This document shows positions 1-9,735 of a stretch of DNA of 64,000 nt, in pieces (positions within the stretch are counted from its first letter, which is position 1; each line of letters begins with the position of its first letter). The DNA comes from Desulfobulbus oligotrophicus (GTDB taxonomy: Bacteria > Desulfobacterota > Desulfobulbia > Desulfobulbales > Desulfobulbaceae). The notes under the pieces were generated by a model. That model was not told where the DNA came from. It did not search any database and was given only the letters and a program-made list of their open reading frames with translations. The DNA lies in the NCBI RefSeq assembly GCF_016446285.1, contig NZ_CP054140.1, positions 1,841,501 through 1,905,500 on the forward strand, in the 5' to 3' direction. The translations under genes and the position numbers were made by a program.

Positions 1-1420
1 TGCTGGAACTGGTTGCCGTATCCTTATACGAATCTTTCCGTTTATAGTTGCGATTACGTGTAACCGCTGTACCGATCAGGTTTTTATTGCGGCCCTTGAG
101 CTTGGGAAGATACAGTTTTTTGATGGTGATGGTCTTGTCACTGAAGTTAATTGCCGGCTCTTTGGAGCCCCCGGGATTGGCGGCCCTGTTCACCATTGGC
201 TGTAAGCCGTCACGCTGCTGCAGGGTATGGGTGAGTTCGTGGGCAAGCAGGTGTTTCCCTGCAGAGGTCTCCGGATTGTAGGTCCCCTCATTGAAGTAGA
301 TGTCGTTGCCGTGGGTAAAGGCCTGGGCGTTTAAGGTGTTACTGAGGCGGGCAGCCTCATTATCGGTATGGATGCGAACACCGCCAAACTCCGTCCCGAA
401 GCTGGTTTCCATGGTCCCGCGGGTTGTATTGTCCAGCGGCTCACCCCGGCCTTTTTGTGCCTGTAGGCTGCTTTCAAGATCAGGGGTGTTTTCTGCGGAT
501 CCCTCATCCTGTTCTTTTTTCTGAACGGCAGCGGTGGTGTGCTGAGCGGTAAAAAAACCGGTATAGGCGGTGCGGGAGCGTTTGTTTTCGGTGATCTCAC
601 TGAACAGGCCGCTGTTCCCGTCAATGGATTCGATGCTGTCGCCTTCCACTCTGCTGATAATGCAGTGGTGCTGGTAGGGTTGATCAATGTAGCCGATATC
701 ACCGGGTTGCGGGCTGTCGGTGGGCTTGAGTGTACCGTAGGCCGCGACCCCTTTGCCCATCTGCCAGTTGCCGATATCGATACCGGCCTTTTTGATGCAG
801 TAGGTGGCAAAAATGCCGCACCAGGAAGGCAGCCCCGGTCCGATGTACTTGACAACGTCGTCACTCCATACGCCTGGGGCACTCAGTTGAAAGATCTCCA
901 GAAGCAGATCATAGCCGTAACGAAGCGGTCGACCACCATCGCTGCCTTCGGGTTGCTTGGCTTTCACCTTGCCGAGTTTGGAGCGGGCAATGGCCACAAT
1001 GGCCTCACCTCTGCTCATGCCAACCGGGAGGTCATCTTCACTGCGAAAGACCTTGTCACCCTCTTCAACCTCACGGTGAAAACGCTGAACCGGTTCATCA
1101 TCATCTGCCTCGCTTTCAAAAAAAGGCTGACGATGGATGTGGGCATCTCCCTGTGTTTGCAGGTCACGGCGGCTAAGACGTTCTTCCTGATTGTCGTTCG
1201 TTGGGGCGGTGGGGCTGTCTGTTCTGTTGACCACCTGATCAGCCATGGTCTCAGCTTCCTGCTCGTAGATATCACCCCGTTTGCCGATTTTGAGTTTTGG
1301 CTGCACCGGAGCTGTTGTAAAAAAGCCGCTCTGCTGTTCAGGCGTAAAAAACGGTTGTCGGGTACCTGTTGGTTGGGGTTGTCGACTGGTGGCAGGCGGG
1401 GCTTTAGCGGTCTCTTTCAT
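1..1420 (-). CDS. eCIS cargo-type protein: CHAP/NlpC-like peptidase domain plus DUF4157 (C-terminus outside window)
   Basis: The frame is open from an ATG at 1420 down to base 1 (473 residues) with the C-terminus missing. Two domains can be read. At about residues 110-290 lies a CHAP/NlpC-like cysteine peptidase: Cys201 in SWCGIFATYC, a paired His251-His252, and Asn269 in DGNSG, the expected Cys-His-Asn order. At about 330-405 lies a DUF4157 (eCIS core) domain with an HELTH zinc-peptidase motif at 394-398, preceded by the family's GVRIHTDNEAARLSN-type segment. DUF4157 proteins are known markers of eCIS cargo; many carry a toxin domain after it, which would lie beyond base 1. The N-terminal 100 residues are polar, Gln-rich and look disordered. 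The ATG lies 18 bases after the tape-measure stop codon and in the same frame. Which domain is the payload is inference: the peptidase could be the toxin or could process cargo. Confidence 0.88.
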   Translation of the reverse strand, partial: MKETAKAPPATSRQPQPTGTRQPFFTPEQQSGFFTTAPVQPKLKIGKRGDIYEQEAETMADQVVNRTDSPTAPTNDNQEERLSRRDLQTQGDAHIHRQPFFESEADDDEPVQRFHREVEEGDKVFRSEDDLPVGMSRGEAIVAIARSKLGKVKAKQPEGSDGGRPLRYGYDLLLEIFQLSAPGVWSDDVVKYIGPGLPSWCGIFATYCIKKAGIDIGNWQMGKGVAAYGTLKPTDSPQPGDIGYIDQPYQHHCIISRVEGDSIESIDGNSGLFSEITENKRSRTAYTGFFTAQHTTAAVQKKEQDEGSAENTPDLESSLQAQKGRGEPLDNTTRGTMETSFGTEFGGVRIHTDNEAARLSNTLNAQAFTHGNDIYFNEGTYNPETSAGKHLLAHELTHTLQQRDGLQPMVNRAANPGGSKEPAINFSDKTITIKKLYLPKLKGRNKNLIGTAVTRNRNYKRKDSYKDTATSSS

Positions 1421-1438
1421 GGCCGTATCCAGGAGGAT

Positions 1439-2947
1439 TTAACTGTGCCAGTCAACCAGCAGCGGCGCGGTCAACCAGGGCAGTCTGATGATCCCAAGTC
1501 CCCAGGGCAGGTAGTTGAGCAGTATGTCATGACTGTGTGCCTCCACAGTCAGCCGGTTTTCAAAGGTGCTGACAGTGAGTGTGCCCGGACGCTGGAGAAA
1601 ACCCTCACGTAATCCCGCTGGTGAGGTACTTTTTAAGATCTTCCAGTGACCGATGGCAGCACGCAGGAGCGTGTCGGCCTCCTCCTGCATACGGGCTGTC
1701 AGTTGAATAAAGCGTGGAACACCATCAGACGGCTGAAGCCCGCAGAGAAATTTTTCCAGAGTCAGCACGTGCTCCGCCGGGCTCTCCCGGCCGGTTACCA
1801 GGTACTGAAGGAGGTGAACAGCAAGAGCACGGGCCGCAGTGTCGCAAAAGTGTGGGCCGTCAAGAAGATCGAATTCCCGGAAAAAGTATTCGAAAAACGG
1901 ATGGAGAAGAACCAGTCCGGCATGATCAACGTATATGCCGTTTTCTGCAGCTGTCCGGGGTTGGGGCGGCAGCTGTTCGGAGCCTGCATCCTCTTTGAGC
2001 AGCTGCCGATCGCCTGCAACGGTTGCAGTGTTGTGCACATCTCTGGCGGCCGGTTGCCTCTTCCTCTCCATGTGGAGTGTAGCTTTGGTTGTTTCCCTGT
2101 GCAGCGATCCGGTGAACGTATCCTCCTGGTTGTTCATGTTCTCCAAAGGGTCTGCTGAGGAAGAGAGCAGCGACTGTACCTGTGCCGGTGCAGGCAGGTC
2201 CTTGTCCTGGGCAAAGAGCAACCAGCGCAGAAGTTGGTGCAGCGTATTCAGCTCTGCAGAGACAGCCGGTGGCGTCAGCTTTGCAGGACTCGCTGCCCAG
2301 CTGCGAAGCAGGGTTTCGATCAGTTGATCAGCGTGTTTTTTCTGGCCGGTTGTCCCTGTCTCTGCCAGCAGGCGGATGAGGCGGTCAACAAAAGCAAGCG
2401 GGAATTGAAGGAGTAATCGTTTTGTTGCAGAGGTGTCTGTGGCGAGCAGCACCAGCAGCGATGAGGCAGCTGCTGGTCCGGTCTGCTGCACGTGCAGCAG
2501 CAGTATATCGAGTGTATCTTTATCCCAAAAGTCGAACACTCGTTCACTCCACCAGGGGAGTTGACCGGTTGCAAGAAAATGAAGCAGGGTATCAAAGGTC
2601 CGCTGCACCGGTGTCCGCACGATGAGGTGTTCGTCGGGCCCTTGGGCGACTCTGCCAAGGGCTGTATCAGCAACATGCTCAAACCTCTTCTGCAGTGCAC
2701 TGAGGACAGAGCTGCCAAACTCTTCGGAAAAAGTATCTGCATCAAGCGGATCAAGAACAAGATTAAGGGTGTCAATACAAACAACAGTCTCGTCCGGCAC
2801 CAGTCGGTCCAGCAGTTGCTCTAATCCGGGAAGGATCTGATTATAGAAGATGTGCGCAGCCTCATCCTGCAGACGACCGGCCTCCTGTTCGTCCGGTGCC
2901 TCGATCTCAAGATTGACGCGATGGATGATGTAGTGTGCAGCGGTCAT
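1439..2947 (-). CDS. Contractile injection system tape-measure protein (CIS_TMP, Afp14-like)
   Basis: A 502-aa protein with the hallmarks of the CIS_TMP family: an N-terminal segment on dimer-like and beta elements (HYIIHRVNLEIEAPDEQEA) and a C-terminal signature near residues 475-500 containing LLNYLPWGLGIIRLPWL and a closing VDW. In eCIS particles the tape measure fills the tube and sets its length. The middle (about 240-340) is variable and polar, as is usual for the family. It lies 8 bases after the 1309-aa gene and directly before the DUF4157 cargo gene, the classical Afp14 position. The call is firm from both motif and context. The exact structural role is known only for the family. Confidence 0.88.
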   Translation of the reverse strand: MTAAHYIIHRVNLEIEAPDEQEAGRLQDEAAHIFYNQILPGLEQLLDRLVPDETVVCIDTLNLVLDPLDADTFSEEFGSSVLSALQKRFEHVADTALGRVAQGPDEHLIVRTPVQRTFDTLLHFLATGQLPWWSERVFDFWDKDTLDILLLHVQQTGPAAASSLLVLLATDTSATKRLLLQFPLAFVDRLIRLLAETGTTGQKKHADQLIETLLRSWAASPAKLTPPAVSAELNTLHQLLRWLLFAQDKDLPAPAQVQSLLSSSADPLENMNNQEDTFTGSLHRETTKATLHMERKRQPAARDVHNTATVAGDRQLLKEDAGSEQLPPQPRTAAENGIYVDHAGLVLLHPFFEYFFREFDLLDGPHFCDTAARALAVHLLQYLVTGRESPAEHVLTLEKFLCGLQPSDGVPRFIQLTARMQEEADTLLRAAIGHWKILKSTSPAGLREGFLQRPGTLTVSTFENRLTVEAHSHDILLNYLPWGLGIIRLPWLTAPLLVDWHS

Positions 2948-2955
2948 GGCAGTGT

Positions 2956-5900
2956 TCAGATAAACAGATCAAGAACTTCGAGTACCTGTTGGAGTTTTTC
3001 CTTTATACGTGCATGCTGAGAAACAAAGTCGGCCTCATACGCCTTGATGGCCTCCTGGAGGATATCCTTGGTATCCAGCTGCGGGTAGTAGGTGTGCAAC
3101 CAGTTGGTGTGCTCAACAAACCTGTCCAGACTCTCCAGTATAATTTGTAGAGCGGTGTCAGAGAGTTTCTGATCGCACCGCACCAGATTGAGCATGAGCA
3201 TCAGCAGGACGCGAAGCAGCTCTTCAAGAACACGCGGCAGCTGCCGGGGGATTTCCTCTGGGAATTTGAACGGATAGACCTGCTGCAGGAGCTCGGTTGT
3301 TTCACGAAGAACCTGTTCACGAAGAGCTGAATCGTCCTTCTCAACTGCTGTGGTTGCAGTATCAAGCAGTTTACGACAGGCTTCATACAGGCTCCGGATG
3401 TCGGGTAGATTGATTCTGCTCAGGAGTGTTTGGAAATCCTCCGAGGTGAGCGTGGCTATTGCCGCAGCAATAAAAGCAAGGACAGTATCCGGGCATGTGT
3501 CGGCAACAGGGGGGGCCGGGACCCTCACACTGACGGTAGTGGTGGAGTTGCACGGATCGTCGAGCACTGTTACGGTTGCAGCAATGGTGGTGATCCCTGC
3601 TGCTGACAGATCTCTGCGACTGAATGTTTTAACCAGCTGCGCTTTTCCCTGTGTTTTTTCCGTACTGTTGTCGTTGAAGGCCCAGATATACGTATTCTCA
3701 CCGGACTGTCGCTCATCAGTGGTGTTGGTATAGACAATAACAACACTGCTGCTGTCTGAGGATTGGACCTCTGCAGTGAGCAGAAGGTCAAGCGGTCTTT
3801 TGACAACGATCACACAGTCGGTTGTTTCGCCGTCAAGTGTAAAGGTTATGGGCGTATAGAGCTGCCGGACAAGCACCCTGCCGGGATCAAAGGCCGGGTT
3901 TTCACCTCTGATGATTGCCTTGGGTGCCTCGGGTGAATCGATAATTGCTCCTTTCGGAGAGTAAAGACTGAAGGGTATGGGAGCGTCTGTGGTACAGGCC
4001 AGGTCGGTCGGCAGGGCCAGGATCCTCTTTTCTCTGGGAATGATAAAGGCTATGGGCGGGCAGTCAGAGCAGCAGAGGTAGGGGAGGCAGAAGTCGGCAA
4101 CAACCACACCTTGTTCAGGTTTTGTGAGTTTCTTTTGAAGTATTGGGGTAAGTTCGTTGACCTTTGTGTTCAGCTCGTCGATCAGGTACCTGGCAGCAAG
4201 ACTGTCCTGGCGAAGGCCCCTGATGCTGAGGAAGTTGTTCAGCTCGGTCTCCTTGTCCGGGATGCCGGGATTACCGGCAATGTACAGGGCAAAGGTATCG
4301 GTATCAATGTAGCGTGAGCCGATTACATCCTCGGTTATCCCCAGTTGTGCAGCACTGGAACGGAAAATGTCGCTCACCAGGGTACCGGTGGCTGCCGGGT
4401 TGGAAGTGGCCGGTGTATCGGCATAGACGAGAACAAAGGTACCGCCCCGATGTGTCCCGCCTTTATGCTCCAACCCCGGGTGCTGTTCACTGAAACGGGC
4501 AAAGGTAAGCTGCTCGAGAAGTGTTCTTTTCCGTTGTTCAATTTCCTCAAAGAGCACCTCGAGCTTTTCGTGGCTGCAGCGGAGTCGGCCAAGGTGGTCG
4601 ATCGTGTTCAGGTACTCTGTTTCAAAACCGCGTTGTACATATTGGGGATTGGTGAAGTAGTTTTCCAGCCGCTCACCAATTACCTGCAGGTGGCCATACA
4701 GAGTTTCGTTGCCTTGCCGGTACCCGGTGACCAGATCAGCGGTAATGTTGTCCAGTGAAGAGGGGATGAACTTCTGCAGAGCGTTGAGATCAGCGATTAT
4801 CTGGATCGGATACTCAAACAGGACATACTGCTCATCTTCGGATAAGCCGTCAAGCACACTGGCGGCAGCGGCCTTGGCACGCGTTTTTTCAACAAAGTCC
4901 GCAGTCGTTGCCGGTTCATCCTGCAGGGCCCGGGTCACAAACCTGCCGATGCTGAGCTCATCGCTGTTGATATTCGCTGCCACAACACGTTTGGTTGGGA
5001 AGATGACCTGGCCGACGGTCTGCAGACCTGTCGGATCCCGTAAGACTGTTTTTATTTCGAGCTCCCTCTTAGTCAGGATCGTTTGTGATGGTCTGGTGCC
5101 GATGTTGAGCTGTTCCTCTTCTGCTGCAGGGCGGACAATTTTCTGGAGCTGTTCTTCATCGATTCTCCATTTATGTGCCCCTGACAGTTCACCGATCACC
5201 CCGATGTTGACATGCGGTCTGTCGGGGTCTGTCGTAAAACCGGAGAAAAACGTGACCCCTTCGGCCACCAGACAGTTTATTTCAGCCTGAAAAAGAGCGA
5301 GTGTGGTTTCCAGATCACTGAAGTAACATGAGAAATTTTCAAGGTCGACATCAGTGAGCTTCACGTCGCCAAGACGGACGGCAACAAGATCAATGGGGAG
5401 CCCTTTTGTGGTGCGCAGGTCGTGCAGTTCTTTTAAGGCATCCTTGAATGGTCTGCCCATGTGGCCTTCAATGCGGAAGAAGTTGTAGGCATCGATATCA
5501 TAATCCAGCGGGTTGAGAGTCTCAGCCGGTATGGGGTTGGCGTACTGGTCCGCATTGTAGGAGAGGTTACGTTTCACCTGATTTTTCAGGCTCTTGCTGT
5601 AGCTCCATTCCGGTGCCAGCTTCCTGATATCAGTATAGTAGAAGGGGATGGCCCGTTCAGCGAGTCGCTGATCGTAATCCCGACTGGGCGTAATCCGGAT
5701 CTTCTCGGTCAACCCGGGTTTGAAGGTCTCGATCATGAGCTTGAGCCTGGCAAGCATGCTGCCGGCTGCATCGAGCCTGACCTTATTCTTGCTGATGGCT
5801 GACGACGGGTAGAACTGGTGACGGTAAGCCGGTGGTTTGGGTTCGTACTTGATGTTCGGTGCTCCCAGCATGATGTGCTTGGGAAAGGCATAGAGGTTCG

Positions 5901-6885
5901 GGTGGCATTCATGGGCCACATTGTAGAGTGTTTCCCGCAGCTCGTTGTAAGCGGCGATCACATCCTTGTAAAAGTCGTACATGTACTGTGCGGTGAAGAT
6001 ATCGCTACCGGGAGTGAGAGCCTGGCTCAGTTTTTTGGTCAGCGTCTCAACCTTGAACGTCTCGCCCGGATCAATCAGCGGCTGAAACGCTCTGTACAGC
6101 GTCCTGATGGCTGCATTGAGCGGCGTGGCGCCATTTTTGGCTGCTGTGAAGTAAGCACTGGCCAGGGTGGTGCTGTTTAAGGTGATTGCACTGCCGAGCA
6201 GCACCCGTTTTGCCTTGATGACCGGAAAGCTGAAGTAGGGTGTGTAGGCCTCGTGGTACTTCTGGTAGAGATCATCGCCAATGGTTTCACCTGCATCCTT
6301 ATGGATAAGCTTGTCCATATCCTCTTTGGAGCAGATAAGCAGTTTTGGCGCGGCCTTTTGGCGGATACCCAGGTTGTCGCAGTTGGTGGGCGTGCACTTG
6401 ACCGGGTCTTTTAAGTAGTACTCCAGGTACAGCAGTGCCACCCAGTTTGTGATGGTAGCATTCAGTTCGCTGATGGGCTGATAGTCCTGGCTGTTCAGGG
6501 CATTTTTCTCTTCCTCGGTCAGCAGTTGATAGAGGGTGAGCATCTTTTCCGCTGTGCCGCTCTGATAATAAAACGGATCATAATGACTGCTGTCCGGCGG
6601 GGTGTAGGCACTGAAGTAGCGATAGGTCTGCAGCAGGGGCCGGAGCAGATCGCCGTCGGTGGTTACAGCCACACCGGGAGAGAGGGTGACAGCGGTTGGG
6701 GTGCGTGAAAGCTCCAGGCCGCAGACAATGCCGGTGCCCAGGAGGCAGGTGCGGGTAAGCCGATGCTGATCTTCGAAGAAGTCGATGATCTCATTCAACT
6801 GCACTTCGGTCAACACCTGATCTTTGACAAACCGGCTGTATTCCTGATTCAGTATCTCAAGATGAAGTTCTTGTTTGGTTGTCAT
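2956..6885 (-). CDS. Large eCIS-associated protein of unknown function with a PKD-like domain
   Basis: A 1309-aa protein without a confident family name. Around residues 45-85 it reads GIVCGLELS...VTLSPGVAVTTDGDLL, a pattern common near the N-terminus of phage fibre and baseplate-associated proteins. Near residue 930 is a cysteine cluster (CLPYLCCSDC), and about 1030-1130 looks like a PKD/Ig-type beta sandwich (TYIWAFNDNS). The last 180 residues are leucine-rich and helical. It sits between the Afp12-like and tape-measure genes, the place where Afp13 (tail fibre) is found in the classical order, so a host-contacting or baseplate-peripheral role is an inference from position. No transmembrane segment or signal peptide is seen, as expected for an assembled particle protein. 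Gaps to its neighbours are 8 and about 36 bases. Confidence 0.75.
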   Translation of the reverse strand: MTTKQELHLEILNQEYSRFVKDQVLTEVQLNEIIDFFEDQHRLTRTCLLGTGIVCGLELSRTPTAVTLSPGVAVTTDGDLLRPLLQTYRYFSAYTPPDSSHYDPFYYQSGTAEKMLTLYQLLTEEEKNALNSQDYQPISELNATITNWVALLYLEYYLKDPVKCTPTNCDNLGIRQKAAPKLLICSKEDMDKLIHKDAGETIGDDLYQKYHEAYTPYFSFPVIKAKRVLLGSAITLNSTTLASAYFTAAKNGATPLNAAIRTLYRAFQPLIDPGETFKVETLTKKLSQALTPGSDIFTAQYMYDFYKDVIAAYNELRETLYNVAHECHPNLYAFPKHIMLGAPNIKYEPKPPAYRHQFYPSSAISKNKVRLDAAGSMLARLKLMIETFKPGLTEKIRITPSRDYDQRLAERAIPFYYTDIRKLAPEWSYSKSLKNQVKRNLSYNADQYANPIPAETLNPLDYDIDAYNFFRIEGHMGRPFKDALKELHDLRTTKGLPIDLVAVRLGDVKLTDVDLENFSCYFSDLETTLALFQAEINCLVAEGVTFFSGFTTDPDRPHVNIGVIGELSGAHKWRIDEEQLQKIVRPAAEEEQLNIGTRPSQTILTKRELEIKTVLRDPTGLQTVGQVIFPTKRVVAANINSDELSIGRFVTRALQDEPATTADFVEKTRAKAAAASVLDGLSEDEQYVLFEYPIQIIADLNALQKFIPSSLDNITADLVTGYRQGNETLYGHLQVIGERLENYFTNPQYVQRGFETEYLNTIDHLGRLRCSHEKLEVLFEEIEQRKRTLLEQLTFARFSEQHPGLEHKGGTHRGGTFVLVYADTPATSNPAATGTLVSDIFRSSAAQLGITEDVIGSRYIDTDTFALYIAGNPGIPDKETELNNFLSIRGLRQDSLAARYLIDELNTKVNELTPILQKKLTKPEQGVVVADFCLPYLCCSDCPPIAFIIPREKRILALPTDLACTTDAPIPFSLYSPKGAIIDSPEAPKAIIRGENPAFDPGRVLVRQLYTPITFTLDGETTDCVIVVKRPLDLLLTAEVQSSDSSSVVIVYTNTTDERQSGENTYIWAFNDNSTEKTQGKAQLVKTFSRRDLSAAGITTIAATVTVLDDPCNSTTTVSVRVPAPPVADTCPDTVLAFIAAAIATLTSEDFQTLLSRINLPDIRSLYEACRKLLDTATTAVEKDDSALREQVLRETTELLQQVYPFKFPEEIPRQLPRVLEELLRVLLMLMLNLVRCDQKLSDTALQIILESLDRFVEHTNWLHTYYPQLDTKDILQEAIKAYEADFVSQHARIKEKLQQVLEVLDLFI

Positions 6886-6921
6886 AGCTCGTCTTCATAT
6901 TGTGAGGAGTAGTAAAGCTGC

Positions 6922-9735
6922 TTAATCCGGCTGCGAATGACCTTCCAGAGACCCCAGCATGGAGCCGCCCAGGACCAGGGTGTTTTTCTGCAGGGTACCG
7001 CCGTCGCAATCGGCGAGCCGACCTTCTTCATAAATCGTGAAAATTGCATTGAGCGCTTCGATAAGTGCTTTGAGCGTGTTGTCCGAAGCCTGTCTGCCGG
7101 GATCTTCACTGCTGCGTCGTTCGTGGAGCCACTGGGCATGGATCGCTTCGAACAGTTGCATGTGTTCCTGGTCGACAAAGCAGATCCGGGGCAGCACATG
7201 GGCCGGTGTTTCCATACGGATCAGCCGTTCGGCAAACTGCCGAAAGTATCGGTTGCGCAGCCGTAGGGAATACCCCGGCAAAAGAACGGTGACCCGGAAG
7301 GAGTACGGATCAAGCGGCGGACAGAAAGAACCGTCCGGTTCGATGCAGATCGGCAGGAACAGTTCGGTTTGTGCCGGCGGGGTATCACTGTTCGGCCTGA
7401 GTAACAGATGTTCAACCACATGCATGCCTTCCAGGCGAAATTCCGCCAGGAGGTAGTGCATAATGGTATCAATCGCTGCTTCCAGCTGGGCAAAGGGGCC
7501 GTCTGGAAGTTCATCCTCAGTGAGCGGATACGCTTTGGGGTGCATGGCAATGGCTGTACCACCGGCATTGAGCAGCACACAGCTGACCATGGTTCGGTCG
7601 GCATTGAGTCGGGTTTGATAGTAGATCCGTTCACAGCCAAGTAAACTTGCCAGGCCGAGTTCTTCATAGGCATCCGTCTTTTTGACAAATTCGGTATTGA
7701 TGCCTTCTAAGATAACCTCACTGCCCTGCTTGATTGTCCAGCCGTACCCCTGCACCTCGGTCGCCACACCGTTGACTTCGGTGTGCACCATGGTGGTGGG
7801 GAAAACGTCATAGGAGAGGTTACCCAGTGGTTGTCGCTGGTAGTGGTTGAATCCCAGCAGCCGGGAGATCCGTTTCTCCATGCCGGTTACATTGGTGAGC
7901 ATCTGCTGGTCATCAAGCGGGTTATAGTAGTCAAAACCACTTCCCCTGCAGGTGCTGAGATTGGCATAGTCCTTGAGATAGTCGACTTTGTGACGGATCA
8001 CGACCTGTTCGGCGTCCTGACCGTAGAGCCGGTACATTAAAAACACATACTCATTGAACTGTTCGGCAAAGCGGGCGAGCAGGTGATCAAGGAACATGTT
8101 CTTGCGCCTGACGTAGGGATCAAGCCCGGTGGACTGTAAGATCGCCTCCACCTCATCCTGCCAGTGGGAGATGTTGGTAAAGATGGTGTCCCCGTCTTTT
8201 AATCCCTGCACCACTCCGGCAAAGTATGTTCGCGGGATAGTACGATCAGCTGCAAAGAGCGTACTGACCTGTTCAAGCTGGGCAAAGTAGTTGGCCAGTA
8301 CCTGTTCAAAGAACAGGAGGTATCCCTTCAGCTGCTGAGCCTGGGCCTTTCGACGGGTTGTTGATCCCTCCGGCAGTCCGGCACTGCCGATACCATAGGT
8401 TTCCGGAAAATCGTTTTGAAAGCTGTGGTAGGCACCGATGCGCCGGTACTTTCCTTCAGGCATCGGCATGTCCTGGATGAGTTTTGCCTGCATCTTCTGC
8501 CTACGCTCCTGGTGCAGACCTGCAAGCCGTTGCTGTGCCTCTTTTGTTTTCAGCTCAATGGGCATGACCCCTTTCCAGAGGTTCAGCACCGTGCTTTCGG
8601 TACAGAGCACAGGTTTGTGTCCGGCAGGAATACAGAGATTCCACTCTTCACCGGTAACAGACTGGTGGACTGCTTCCATGTCGGTTTCTGTACAGTCGCA
8701 GAGACCGAAGCCGATCTCCCTGACCAGCCGTACCCCGTCGGTATTCATGATGATGCGGATGAGGTCACTTAAGCGCACCTCGTGACGAAGCTGGCTCTGG
8801 ACAAGGTCTTCCTGACGGATGAACCCTTTCTTGGCAAAGGGATCGCCCGGTGTTGCGTAGGGATAGGGTGTGGTGAAGAGAAAAACCGGGCCTTCGAAGA
8901 TCTGGTCGGTGGTTTTCCCCATCTCCTGCATTTCCTGCAGACTGTAGAAGGGGATGTCCGGTGCCAGGTACTGGTCGATGTTGAAGATGATCCTGGCCCA
9001 CACCTCTTCCGGATCAGCAGTGGGTGTGATATCGATATCACCGCAGATCACCAGGCCAATGGAGGGTACCTCCCGGATGGTATCGATATCCTCGCAGAGG
9101 TTACGAAAGCGGTGATACACCGCCATGACCTGCTGACGGACCTCTTTTTTCCTGGCTGTCAGCAGCTCCCGCTGAACCACCGGATCCTTTTGACGGTCTT
9201 CCTCACTGAGAAGAGTGGTCTCGTCATAGTCGATCAGGATGGAGTTCAGGCCTTGCAGGTGAAACTCTTTTTGTTCCGCCGGATCAATGACCTCGTCAGG
9301 GGCCTTGTAGTGGAGTTGTGGACGGCCGGCAACAGGCAGGTTTTTAAACCGGGCGATAACGCTGCGCTCAGCGGCTGTGAGCCAGCAGTTGCGCACTCCC
9401 TCGATCCGAACAAAGAGCTGGCGAAAGTCGTCGGCGGTGAGCGGACAGGAGGGGAGGGCATTGATGGCGGAAAGAAACTGCTCATGCATGTGGTGCAGGT
9501 TGTCTTTCGGCTGTGCCAGAATATCCGCCATTGGCATGGCAATGCGGTATCCCAGGTCGGTGATGGTGTAGCAGAGCATCTCCAGGACGGTCACCCCGGG
9601 ATCGTGGGTGTTGTAGTCGGTCCACAGTTTGTGAGCAAGGTGCTCAATATACTTCAGGCCCTTGGCACGAAGAAAGGCATAGTCCTTGCCGTATTCGTCG
9701 CTGATCTCCCGGGGAATGGTGCGGCTCTCATTCAT
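6922..9735 (-). CDS. eCIS baseplate protein, Afp12-like
   Basis: The ATG at 9735 gives 937 residues beginning MNESRTIPREIS; an upstream TTG at 9756 is less likely. The N-terminal stretch includes HDPGVTVLEMLCYTITDLGY, the signature of the large baseplate wedge proteins (J/gp6 and Afp11/Afp12 families), in which a conserved 'DPGVTLLE' element is usual. The protein is mostly soluble, with no membrane segment. It overlaps the end of the Afp11-like gene by 8 bases, which fits translational coupling and the standard Afp11-Afp12 order. In eCIS particles the pair makes the baseplate wedges around the spike. The C-terminal 250 residues are less conserved in appearance and may face the fibre network. 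Confidence 0.85.
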   Translation of the reverse strand: MNESRTIPREISDEYGKDYAFLRAKGLKYIEHLAHKLWTDYNTHDPGVTVLEMLCYTITDLGYRIAMPMADILAQPKDNLHHMHEQFLSAINALPSCPLTADDFRQLFVRIEGVRNCWLTAAERSVIARFKNLPVAGRPQLHYKAPDEVIDPAEQKEFHLQGLNSILIDYDETTLLSEEDRQKDPVVQRELLTARKKEVRQQVMAVYHRFRNLCEDIDTIREVPSIGLVICGDIDITPTADPEEVWARIIFNIDQYLAPDIPFYSLQEMQEMGKTTDQIFEGPVFLFTTPYPYATPGDPFAKKGFIRQEDLVQSQLRHEVRLSDLIRIIMNTDGVRLVREIGFGLCDCTETDMEAVHQSVTGEEWNLCIPAGHKPVLCTESTVLNLWKGVMPIELKTKEAQQRLAGLHQERRQKMQAKLIQDMPMPEGKYRRIGAYHSFQNDFPETYGIGSAGLPEGSTTRRKAQAQQLKGYLLFFEQVLANYFAQLEQVSTLFAADRTIPRTYFAGVVQGLKDGDTIFTNISHWQDEVEAILQSTGLDPYVRRKNMFLDHLLARFAEQFNEYVFLMYRLYGQDAEQVVIRHKVDYLKDYANLSTCRGSGFDYYNPLDDQQMLTNVTGMEKRISRLLGFNHYQRQPLGNLSYDVFPTTMVHTEVNGVATEVQGYGWTIKQGSEVILEGINTEFVKKTDAYEELGLASLLGCERIYYQTRLNADRTMVSCVLLNAGGTAIAMHPKAYPLTEDELPDGPFAQLEAAIDTIMHYLLAEFRLEGMHVVEHLLLRPNSDTPPAQTELFLPICIEPDGSFCPPLDPYSFRVTVLLPGYSLRLRNRYFRQFAERLIRMETPAHVLPRICFVDQEHMQLFEAIHAQWLHERRSSEDPGRQASDNTLKALIEALNAIFTIYEEGRLADCDGGTLQKNTLVLGGSMLGSLEGHSQPD

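Noticed and set aside
539-1612. Long plus-strand open frame (357 codons)
   Set aside because: It is antisense to the CHAP/DUF4157 gene, whose motifs are clear on the minus strand; the plus-strand frame shows no known family and begins and ends inside neighbouring genes.
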